Below, piece by piece: positions 22,753 through 30,173 of a stretch of 31,764 nucleotides of DNA (position 1 is its first letter; the number at the start of each line of letters is the position of its first letter). Below the pieces are notes generated by a model. The model was not told where the DNA came from. It worked only from the letters and a program-made list of their open reading frames with translations, and searched no databases. Source of the DNA: CAZRIE01 sp964600075 (GTDB lineage Bacteria; Bacteroidota; Bacteroidia; Flavobacteriales; Flavobacteriaceae); NCBI GenBank assembly GCA_964600075.1, contig CAZRIE010000043.1, positions 1 to 31,764 of the forward strand, read 5' to 3'. The position numbers and the translations under genes are program-made.

Positions 22753-25700
22753 ATGCGCAACACTTATATTTTTTATCTAGGGATATTTATCGGATTGCTC
22801 TTATCTGGCTGTGGTGTTGATAAGCCTAAGGCTATTCTAGTAGCGGAAAAAAGCCTTCCCGATATCATTGATTTTAACTACCATATTAAACCCATTCTTT
22901 CTGACCGTTGTTTTGCTTGTCATGGCCCTGACAAGAATAAACAAAAAGCCGGACTACGTTTAGATATTGCCGATTCGGCCTATGCCGCCATGCGTTCGGG
23001 TAATGGAAAGGCTATTGTCAAAGGAAGTCTGAAAAGTAGTGAAGTCTTCCACCGAATCATATCTGACGACCCGGAAAAAGTCATGCCACCTCCAGAATCG
23101 AACCTATCTCTAACGAACAAGGAAATCGCATTTATCACAAAGTGGATTGAGCAGGGTGCAGAATACAAACCCCATTGGGCTTTTACCATACCCGAAAAAA
23201 AGAAAGTACCTGAGGCCGGAGGTAAATGGGCCAACAATGAAATTGACCACTTCATTGCAGCTCGGTTGGAAGAAAAAAATATTGAGCCTTCCCTCGAATC
23301 GAGAAAGGAAACCCTAGTTCGGCGTTTGTTCTTTGACCTCACCGGTTTGCCACCTTCGATAGAAGAATTGCAAGACATAATGGCCGATAAAGATCCCGAT
23401 TATCATAAAAAATTGGTCGATAAGCTATTGGCATCTCCTGCATATGGCGAACGTATGGCGGCCCATTGGCTAGATGTGGCTCGGTTTGCCGATAGCGAAG
23501 GGTATCTAGACGATTTCCATCACGAATTTTGGCCCTATCGAGATTGGGTCATCGAGGCATATAACAAGAACCTTCCTTATGACGACTTTGTGCTCTGGCA
23601 AGTTGGCGGCGACCAGATACCTAATGCAACAGACGAACAAAAGCTTGCTACCGCTTTTAATCGTTTGCATAAACAAAATTCGGAAGGTGGTGTCATTCCA
23701 GAAGAGTTTAGGGTAGAATATGTCGCCGACAGAACCAATACGGTCGGCACTGCTTTTATGGGGTTGACGGTTGCCTGTGCCAGGTGCCATGATCATAAAT
23801 ATGACCCTATAACGCAAAAAGATTATTTTGAACTCTTTGGCTTTTTTAATAGTACGGTTGAGCGGGGCGATGGCATCTTTTCTGACAACGCTATCGAGAA
23901 CGGTAGTGGTACCCCCAATAAGTTTTCTATGAATGCGGGTCCGGTAATGCCTGTTATTGATGATAAAAGTGTAGCTCAAATAAGAGCGTTTCTCTTAAAG
24001 GAAATTGACCAAAAAACAGCCGAATTTGATAAGAATACCAAGCAAAATAACCAAACGGCTGAAGATTGGATGCAGTCAAATACCACACCGAAAACATTAA
24101 AAAAGGTGATTGACGAAGCGACGATGGTACATCTCACCTTCGACAACTCAGAGAATGGGGTAAGTAAAGATTTGGCCAATGGCTCGATAGATGCAAAATA
24201 TAACGGTCAAGTATTTGTGCCCGGTAAGAAAGGGTTGGCCATTAAATATGATGAAGGTAAATTAATCGCAGACGGCAGTAGAATACAATTCGAGCGTATG
24301 GAGCCTTTTACCGTCAGTTTTTGGATTAAAACACCCAAAAAATTCGATGAAGCACGAATAATATATAACGGAAATGCGAGAATTCAGGGTTACAGAGGTT
24401 GGGATGTGGTGATGGATAGTACACGACTTTCATTTCGCTTAAGCCATGCCCATCCTTTTCAATCTTTGGATCTTCGAATGGAAGATGAATTGCCACTCAA
24501 TGAATGGCATCATTTTGTATGGACCTATGATGGTTCAAGCAAGGCCAAAGGGATGAAGATTTATCAAAATGGTAAGCTTACCTCGACTGAAATACTTCGT
24601 GACAATATCTACCGTTCGACTAAGCCCTATCTAGACAATAAAGGTGCGGTATATATGCCTTTTGAAGGTTTGATACTCGGAACGAGTCATTATGATCAGC
24701 ATTTTCACGGAGGCCTTATAGACGAATTGCGAGTACTCGACATTGAAGGCGGTAATTTGGTTGCGGAATATCTTTACGATGAGAGTCACGGTTTGCAAGC
24801 CTTTAAAGAAGCAATGGGTTCTAAATCTGAAAATGCCCACGAGTTTTATGATCTGCACATTGATAGTACGTTGGAATCGGAACGTTTGGTCCTGAAGAAA
24901 ATTCAGAAGCGTGAAGTGCAAACCATAGATACCGTTCAGGAAATTATGGTAATGGGCGATTTGGATAAAGAACGCCCTACCTATATATTGGATAGGGGAG
25001 CGTACGATGCCCATGGAGAGCTAGTTAAGAAAGACGTGCCAGAAAGTATACTCCCATGGCCCGAAGATACTCCGCGTAATCGCTATGGTCTGGGTAAATG
25101 GTTGATTCATAAAGATCATCCGCTAACTGCACGTGTTGCTGTCAATCAGATTTGGTACTTGATGTTTGGAAAAGGTATTGTGAAAACCAACGGTGATTTT
25201 GGTAATCAGGGGGCTTTGCCCAGTCATCCGGAACTGCTTGATTGGTTAGCTGTAGATTTTCAGGAGAATGGTTGGAACGTCAAAAGACTGGTTCGTCAAA
25301 TGGTAACATCGGCGACATATAAACAGTCTTCGGCGATTCGGAAAGATTTAATCAATATCGACCCAGATAACAATCTACTCGCCCGCAGCCCACGCTATCG
25401 TCGTTCAGCAGAAATGGTACGTGATAATGCGCTTACAGCTAGCGGTCTTATCGATAAAAGGGTTGGTGGTAAATCGGCGTTCCCATATCAGCCCGAGGGC
25501 TTATGGCGCGAGACAATAACCCATGCTTTTTTTCCTGAATATCAAGTTGATTATGATAAGGGCCTTTACCGACGAAGCCTATATACCTTCTGGAAACGTA
25601 ACGCACCAGCACCCGCAATGTTGGTTTTCGACGCTTCGAACCGAAGCGAATGTCAAGTAGAAAGATTGCGAAGCAATACTCCCTTACAGGCATTGGTATT

Positions 25701-26025
25701 ATTGAACAGTCCGCAGATAATAGAGGCCTGTCGAGTACTTTCGGAAAAGACATGGTTAGAGACCGACCTACAGTTGCCATTAGCTTTAGATAGGTTGTTT
25801 TTAGCCCTTATCGGTCGTTCGCCCAGTGAGAAAGAGAAAGAAATACTCGTACGGCAGTATAGCGATGAGTATAAATTTTTTAGTTCCGACCCCATGGCAA
25901 CGATAAAATTTTTGAATATCGGAGCAAAAAAATCATCATCGGAAGTACCTATGGAACAAATTGCCGCACTTGCCCGAGTAGCAAATACAGTAATGAACTC
26001 TACCGAAGCGTATTATAAAAATTAA
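22753..26025 (+). CDS. planctomycete-type cytochrome c / DUF1549 / LamG / DUF1553 lipoprotein
   Basis: This is a 1090-residue exported lipoprotein (lipobox LSGC, Cys20). Domains in order: planctomycete cytochrome c (PSCyt1) with haem motif CFACH at 53-57 and MPPP near residue 114; DUF1549 (PSCyt2) about 155-370 with AHWLDVARFADSEGY and a second CxxCH-like CARCH at 342-346; a LamG/concanavalin-like insert at about 455-665 (VHLTFDNSENG to LIDELRVLD); and DUF1553 (PSD1) about 735-1060 with ARVAVNQIWYLMFG. The family is abundant in Planctomycetes and present in marine Bacteroidota, often by sulfatases or glycosidases. Its reaction is not known. The DUF1501 gene begins 4 bp after it. Confidence 0.9.
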   Translation: MRNTYIFYLGIFIGLLLSGCGVDKPKAILVAEKSLPDIIDFNYHIKPILSDRCFACHGPDKNKQKAGLRLDIADSAYAAMRSGNGKAIVKGSLKSSEVFHRIISDDPEKVMPPPESNLSLTNKEIAFITKWIEQGAEYKPHWAFTIPEKKKVPEAGGKWANNEIDHFIAARLEEKNIEPSLESRKETLVRRLFFDLTGLPPSIEELQDIMADKDPDYHKKLVDKLLASPAYGERMAAHWLDVARFADSEGYLDDFHHEFWPYRDWVIEAYNKNLPYDDFVLWQVGGDQIPNATDEQKLATAFNRLHKQNSEGGVIPEEFRVEYVADRTNTVGTAFMGLTVACARCHDHKYDPITQKDYFELFGFFNSTVERGDGIFSDNAIENGSGTPNKFSMNAGPVMPVIDDKSVAQIRAFLLKEIDQKTAEFDKNTKQNNQTAEDWMQSNTTPKTLKKVIDEATMVHLTFDNSENGVSKDLANGSIDAKYNGQVFVPGKKGLAIKYDEGKLIADGSRIQFERMEPFTVSFWIKTPKKFDEARIIYNGNARIQGYRGWDVVMDSTRLSFRLSHAHPFQSLDLRMEDELPLNEWHHFVWTYDGSSKAKGMKIYQNGKLTSTEILRDNIYRSTKPYLDNKGAVYMPFEGLILGTSHYDQHFHGGLIDELRVLDIEGGNLVAEYLYDESHGLQAFKEAMGSKSENAHEFYDLHIDSTLESERLVLKKIQKREVQTIDTVQEIMVMGDLDKERPTYILDRGAYDAHGELVKKDVPESILPWPEDTPRNRYGLGKWLIHKDHPLTARVAVNQIWYLMFGKGIVKTNGDFGNQGALPSHPELLDWLAVDFQENGWNVKRLVRQMVTSATYKQSSAIRKDLINIDPDNNLLARSPRYRRSAEMVRDNALTASGLIDKRVGGKSAFPYQPEGLWRETITHAFFPEYQVDYDKGLYRRSLYTFWKRNAPAPAMLVFDASNRSECQVERLRSNTPLQALVLLNSPQIIEACRVLSEKTWLETDLQLPLALDRLFLALIGRSPSEKEKEILVRQYSDEYKFFSSDPMATIKFLNIGAKKSSSEVPMEQIAALARVANTVMNSTEAYYKN

Positions 26026-26029
26026 GATT

Positions 26030-27511
26030 ATGGACTATTCCAAAGAAATAGATAAGGCCAAATATCATCAAACGCGGAGAGATTTTTTGCGTACGACGAG
26101 TCGCGGATTGGGAAGCCTGGCTTTGGGAAGCCTTATCTTTCCTGAAATGTTGGCAACTCCCGTCAAACCAGATAATTTGTTGAATATTTCTGGTGGCGGT
26201 GGTGTGCTCCCGGATTTTCACCATACACCTCGGGCCAAAAGGGTCATCTATCTTTTCCAAAGCGGAGGGCCGAGCCAGTTCGAGACTTTCGACTATAAAC
26301 CTGAACTGATAAAGCGATGGGGCGAAGAAATACCCGATTCCGTGCGTAACGGGCAGCGCGTGTCAGGTATGTTGGCAGCGCAGTCGACCTTCCCGCTCGT
26401 AGGTTCAATATTCGGTTTCCAGCAACATGCTAAAACTGGAGGGTATTTTAGCGATCTCATGCCCTACACCTCTGAGATATCAGAGGATATATGTATGATT
26501 AACTCGATGCATACCGATGCCATCAACCACGAACCGGCAGTAATCTTTATGCAGACAGGGTCTCAACAAGTGGGTCGACCTAGTATAGGTTCTTGGATGA
26601 GTTATGGGCTGGGCAGTGCCAACAAAAACCTACCGTCGTATATCGTTATGCTATCCAGAGGTAAGAATAGTGCCCAGAACCTCAATATGCAAGCTTGGAA
26701 CAGTGGTTTTTTACCTTCACACCATCAAGGAGTGCGATTTCGTTCGGGAAAAGACCCTGTACTCTACTTAAGTAACCCCGATGGTATCGACCAAGTTAGG
26801 CGTCGATCTGAACTTGATTACTTGACAGAACTGGAAGCGGAACAAAAGAAGGTATGGGGGGATCCGGAAATCGATTCCAAAATCAGTCAATATGAAATGG
26901 CATATCGCATGCAGACCAGTGTGCCAGAAATCGCCGATTTATCTGACGAGCCTGATTACATTTTCAATATGTATGGCCCCGATGCCCGGGTACCAGGTAC
27001 ATATGCCTATAACTGTCTTATGGCAAGAAGATTAGCGGAACGTGATGTGAATTTTATCCAATTGTACCATATGGGATGGGATCAGCATGGCAACCTTCCG
27101 TCACAAATCAAAATAATGGCTAAGTCTTCCGACCAGGCCTCTGCTGCTTTGGTCAAGGATCTTAAACAGCGTGGTATGCTAGAAGATACTTTAGTAGTTT
27201 GGGGCGGCGAGTTCGGTCGCACCAGCTTTTCCCAAGGAAAACTGACCAAGGATAATTATGGCCGTGATCACCACCCACGATGTTTTAGTTCTTGGATGGC
27301 CGGCGGAGGTATAAAAGGGGGTACTGTCTATGGTAAAACTGATGATTTTGGATATAATATTGTGGAAAACCCCGTGCATGTTCATGATTTTCAGGCGACC
27401 ATGTTGTACCAACTCGGTATCGACCATGAGCGATTTAACTTCAAGCATCAAGGCAGAAGATATCGCCTAACCGATGTACATGGTCACGTAGTAAAGGATA
27501 TCCTTTCTTAA
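26030..27511 (+). CDS. DUF1501 family protein with twin-arginine signal
   Basis: This 493-residue protein has a Tat signal RRDFLRTTSRGLGSLALGSL (residues 16-35), so it should be folded in the cytoplasm and exported to the periplasm, possibly with a cofactor or metal. DUF1501 is related to the alkaline-phosphatase/sulfatase superfamily. Visible segments are RVIYLFQSGGPSQFETFDYK, MINSMHTDAINHEPAVIFMQ, HMGWDQHGN and WGGEFGRT, whose Asp, His and Glu could bind metal. The formylglycine cysteine motif of sulfatases (CxPxR) is absent. It is 4 bp downstream of the cytochrome c/DUF1553 gene, the standard partner arrangement for both families, and almost certainly shares its transcript. Confidence 0.9.
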   Translation: MDYSKEIDKAKYHQTRRDFLRTTSRGLGSLALGSLIFPEMLATPVKPDNLLNISGGGGVLPDFHHTPRAKRVIYLFQSGGPSQFETFDYKPELIKRWGEEIPDSVRNGQRVSGMLAAQSTFPLVGSIFGFQQHAKTGGYFSDLMPYTSEISEDICMINSMHTDAINHEPAVIFMQTGSQQVGRPSIGSWMSYGLGSANKNLPSYIVMLSRGKNSAQNLNMQAWNSGFLPSHHQGVRFRSGKDPVLYLSNPDGIDQVRRRSELDYLTELEAEQKKVWGDPEIDSKISQYEMAYRMQTSVPEIADLSDEPDYIFNMYGPDARVPGTYAYNCLMARRLAERDVNFIQLYHMGWDQHGNLPSQIKIMAKSSDQASAALVKDLKQRGMLEDTLVVWGGEFGRTSFSQGKLTKDNYGRDHHPRCFSSWMAGGGIKGGTVYGKTDDFGYNIVENPVHVHDFQATMLYQLGIDHERFNFKHQGRRYRLTDVHGHVVKDILS

Positions 27512-27540
27512 GTTATAAGTAGGCTAAACCAAATTTCCAG

Positions 27541-27561
27541 AAACCGTTTGAACGGTGTTTT
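27541..27561 (+). terminator. possible terminator after the DUF1501 gene
   Basis: ACCGT (27543-27547) and ACGGT (27552-27556) form a 5-bp stem around TTGA, with flanking A/T pairs (AAA before, TTTT at 27558-27561). It lies 30 bp after the stop codon. The short T-run makes it weak. Confidence 0.4.
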
Positions 27562-27652
27562 CACAATAGACCTAAGATTAAAAAGCCCATGGTATAATCT
27601 TTTGTGATTTGACGAAAAATCAGTTTTGAGTAATAGTATAGGGTATACCGAT

Positions 27653-28723
27653 ATGAAGTGTTCTAGAAGAAATTTCGTTCAAACGACAGCAAAAGCCACG
27701 GTTGCAGCCGTAGTAGCGCCAAGTTCAACATTCACTATTCTTAAAAGCCCTCCAAAATTAGGGGAAGAGGTTTTGGGCCATGGCGACTTCACCTATAAGG
27801 TGCAAAAAGATTGGGGTAATCTTAATCCAGTACAAACCCCGGTCAACGATTGTCACGAAATGGTACAAGACGCTAAAGGACGGATAATATTATTGACGAA
27901 CCATGTAAAAAATAATATTATTCTTTACGATAGGTCAGGAAAGTTATTGGAGACTTGGACGAATGGTTACAAAGGCGGCCATGGGCTTACGATCAGTGAC
28001 GAAGGTGGAGAAGAGTTTCTTTTTATTACCGATTTGGTCAGCCATAAAGTATACAAGACGAATCTTAAGGGTGATGTGGTCATGGAACTGGGCTATCCAG
28101 CAGATAGTGGACTATACCTTGAAGAAAACCAATATTTCCCTACGGAAACGGCCATTGCACCAAACGGTGATATTTTTGTCACCGACGGTTATGGTTTACA
28201 ATATGTTTTCCATTATGATTCCGCAGGAAATCTCAAGAATGTTTTTGGGGGTCTTGGTAGTGCAGAAAACCAGTTTTCAGAACGTTGGACGGCACACGGT
28301 ATCTGTATAGACCAACGAAGGGATAAAGACAATCCAAGTTTAATTATCGCCGATAGAAATGCGAACCGTTTCAAACGGTTTTCGATGGAAGGTGGGTTTT
28401 TTGGGGCCATCGAAATTCCTGGTGCTTTTGTGAGTAGACCTGTAATCAAGGGTGACTTTTTATATACTGCCGTTTTGAATTCAGAGGCGCCTTGGAGTGC
28501 TTCCGACTCAGGTTTTGTTAGTATTATTGATAAGAGCGATAAGGTAGTATCTAACCCTGCGGCCAACGCTCCGATTTATGTAAACGAAAAATTGAATACA
28601 CTGAAACAGACTGTTCCAGTGTTTCGGCATCCACATGATGTTTGTGTTGATAATGATGAAAATCTCTATGTTGCACAATGGAATAGTGGTAAAACCTACC
28701 CTATTAAGTTGGTTAGGGTGTAG
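27653..28723 (+). CDS. Tat-exported NHL-type beta-propeller protein
   Basis: This 356-residue protein starts MKCSRRNFVQTTAKATVAAV, a twin-arginine signal (SRRNFVQT). The mature part is a beta-propeller with NHL-like blades, for example DCHEMVQDAKGRIILLTNHV, FPTETAIAPNGDIFVTDGYG, AHGICIDQRRDKDNPSLIIA and HPHDVCVDNDENLYVAQWNS. The last resembles the peptidyl-amidoglycolate-lyase type of propeller, where His residues bind metal. I prefer ATG 27653 to the TTG at 27626. It follows the DUF1501 gene on the same strand after 141 bp, and both carry Tat signals. A shared role in the periplasm is likely, but the reaction or ligand is unknown. Confidence 0.82.
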   Translation: MKCSRRNFVQTTAKATVAAVVAPSSTFTILKSPPKLGEEVLGHGDFTYKVQKDWGNLNPVQTPVNDCHEMVQDAKGRIILLTNHVKNNIILYDRSGKLLETWTNGYKGGHGLTISDEGGEEFLFITDLVSHKVYKTNLKGDVVMELGYPADSGLYLEENQYFPTETAIAPNGDIFVTDGYGLQYVFHYDSAGNLKNVFGGLGSAENQFSERWTAHGICIDQRRDKDNPSLIIADRNANRFKRFSMEGGFFGAIEIPGAFVSRPVIKGDFLYTAVLNSEAPWSASDSGFVSIIDKSDKVVSNPAANAPIYVNEKLNTLKQTVPVFRHPHDVCVDNDENLYVAQWNSGKTYPIKLVRV

Positions 28724-28840
28724 TTTCTTGGAGCTCGCCTACGCGCATCATTCAATTCAGGAAATCACATTTTAGTTATGTTTTCGTCTATTCCGCTATG
28801 GTCCTGATTATCTAAATTCTGGTAAGCCTTAACAACAGTT

Positions 28841-28869
28841 AGACATTTGGCAATTTATTTAAGACATTT
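28841..28869 (+). promoter_or_regulatory. direct repeat AGACATTT, 21-bp spacing; candidate operator of the RES-Xre operon
   Basis: AGACATTT occurs at 28841-28848 and again at 28862-28869, exactly 21 bp apart (two helical turns), 39-67 bp before the antitoxin ATG. The extended forms are TTAGACATTTGG and TAAGACATTTTT. Antitoxins of this class usually repress their own operon through repeats of this kind. A loose -7 like TAACTTAG follows at 28874-28881. Confidence 0.4.
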
Positions 28870-28907
28870 TTCGTAACTTAGTAGAGAATTTGTATTTTTA
28901 CAAGACC

Positions 28908-29339
28908 ATGAGTAAAATAAAATCGAAGATTGCCAACGGAGAATTTGATAATTGGGACGATGAGTCACTGCGGTTCGAGATGATTAAATTAGTACGTAAA
29001 GGCATCGCCTATCAAGACTTCTTGGCGTTCTTTCGCCATAATCCATTTACCGATAAAGAGTGGTCGGAGTACCTCGGTATCTCGACCCGAACATTAGATC
29101 GCTACAAATTGGGCCAAAAGAACTTTCCGGCCAAACAATCTGAACGTATCATCGAGATAAAACGATTGATGAATTACGGTATCTCGGTATTTGAAGATTA
29201 TGCCAATTTTATTGCGTGGATGGAGGCAAGCAATATACCTCTAGGTGGCACGGCCCCCAAAGATATACTTGATACCACCATTGGTGTCAACATGGTATAC
29301 GACCAGTTGGGTAGAATAGAACATGGTATTTTGGCATGA
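28908..29339 (+). CDS. Xre/MbcA/ParS-type antitoxin (DUF2384)
   Basis: This 143-residue protein has an Xre-like helix-turn-helix region in the first half (EWSEYLGISTRTLDRYKLGQ, about residues 53-72) and the C-terminal toxin-binding domain in the second. The latter carries the typical NIPLGGTAPKDILDTTIGVN and YDQLGRIEHGIL, equivalent to the family's NxxLGGxxPxxLLDTxxG...VxxxLxRIxxG. It neutralises and represses the RES toxin encoded next. The TGA stop overlaps the toxin ATG as ATGA, ensuring coupled synthesis. The start is ATG 28908; an in-frame TTG at 28890 adds MYFYKT and is less likely. The direct repeat upstream is a candidate binding site. Confidence 0.9.
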   Translation: MSKIKSKIANGEFDNWDDESLRFEMIKLVRKGIAYQDFLAFFRHNPFTDKEWSEYLGISTRTLDRYKLGQKNFPAKQSERIIEIKRLMNYGISVFEDYANFIAWMEASNIPLGGTAPKDILDTTIGVNMVYDQLGRIEHGILA

Positions 29340-29794
29340 GGGTATACCGGCTCTCTAAGGAAAAGTATAAAGATGATCTTTCCGGTTGGGGTGCCGAAAA
29401 GTTTGGCGGGCGTTGGAACAGTAAGGGTACCCGAATGGTGTACACATCTGATTCAAGGGCTTTGGCCAAATTAGAGGTTGCGGTAAACGTGGCATTGCAT
29501 CGCATTCCAAAGAACTATTTTCTTACAATTATCGAAATTCCGAAGGAACATATTGGTGAATACAATACTAAGTTGCTAGACGGAAAAAACTGGAAGAACA
29601 ATCCGCCCATTAAGTTTACCCAATCGGCAGGCGACCATTTTATAAAATCTGGCGGCCATCTTGCTCTAAAAGTACCCTCCGTTGTAGTCAAAGGTGATTA
29701 TAACTACATTATCAATCCGTACCACCCGAACATCGGTTTTCTAAAAATAGTGGATACCCAAAAGTTCAGTTTTGATATGCGGCTTTTTATATAG
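29336..29794 (+). CDS. RES-domain toxin
   Basis: This 152-residue toxin belongs to the RES family, an ADP-ribosyltransferase-like fold whose characterised members degrade NAD+ (MbcT, Res) or modify Prs (ParT). Conserved features are the N-terminal VYRLSK, GGRWNSKGTRMVYTSDSRAL (Arg26, Tyr36, Ser38) and ALAKLEVAVN with Glu47, the usual R, Y/S and E of the active site. The C-terminal HPNIGFLKIVDTQKFSFDMR is the normal end for the family. It is the second gene of an intact two-gene operon with the Xre antitoxin. No frame damage is seen. Confidence 0.92.
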   Translation: MRVYRLSKEKYKDDLSGWGAEKFGGRWNSKGTRMVYTSDSRALAKLEVAVNVALHRIPKNYFLTIIEIPKEHIGEYNTKLLDGKNWKNNPPIKFTQSAGDHFIKSGGHLALKVPSVVVKGDYNYIINPYHPNIGFLKIVDTQKFSFDMRLFI

Positions 29795-29920
29795 ACGAAA
29801 ATCAAACTTCAATTTCGCGGAAACCAACTGCTCACCAGTATCAGTTTTCTTTCCCCCAGTATTCAAATTGGCCAACGAAACACCAAGATTGTGTCTGTAA
29901 TGCTCTCCAATCCAATAAGA
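29795..29920 (-). pseudogene. possible C-terminal remnant of an outer-membrane beta-barrel protein
   Basis: On the minus strand a 42-codon open stretch reads SYWIGEHYRHNLGVSLANLN then TGGKKTDTGEQLVSAKLKFD FR. Alternating residues and a final KLKFDFR look like the last strands of an outer-membrane barrel. There is an in-frame stop two codons before the start of this stretch, no start codon, and no stop at the expected end: the frame runs into the antisense of the RES gene. It may be a relic left where the toxin-antitoxin pair was inserted. The evidence is residue pattern only. Confidence 0.25.
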
Positions 29921-29936
29921 AAGTTATTGGATTGGA
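29906..29936. repeat. perfect hairpin, 13-bp arms
   Basis: TCCAATCCAATAA (29906-29918) and TTATTGGATTGGA (29924-29936) pair perfectly around GAAAG. No T-run follows on either strand within a few bases. It is 112 bp after the RES toxin stop and could protect or end that mRNA, or be the remains of a mobile element end. Confidence 0.65.
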
Positions 29937-30173
29937 TTGTGCAATAAAACGTAGGGAATTATCACTTTTTCTATTAAAATGAAGAGGCAATTCTTTTCTT
30001 TAAATTGTAGTTCGACATAATCTTGTTAACCATATTGTTTTTATTCTTAGTAGTTTCCTTATTATTAGCCTTTTTGTAAATTTATATTGGAAGCAGTATA
30101 TAGGGTATGGCAATACAAAAGCGTCATCCCACAGAAATCAGAAATTATCGGTAAGTACAACAGCACTTATAAG
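29937..30173. other. AT-rich intergenic stretch, no gene recognised
   Basis: This part of the 379-bp gap between the RES toxin and the cyclase gene is AT-rich and has no convincing coding frame. One 15-codon frame precedes the cyclase gene, too short to support. It must hold the cyclase promoter, but no exact TAnnTTTG with good spacing is seen. Confidence 0.5.

Noticed and set aside
23506..23979. 157-codon minus-strand open frame inside the cytochrome c/DUF1553 gene
   Set aside because: It is fully antisense to a clear coding sequence, its residues show no family pattern, and no promoter or start context supports it.
30105..30152. 15-codon frame upstream of the cyclase gene as a leader peptide
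   Set aside because: It is too short, with no repeated regulatory codons or attenuator hairpin after it.
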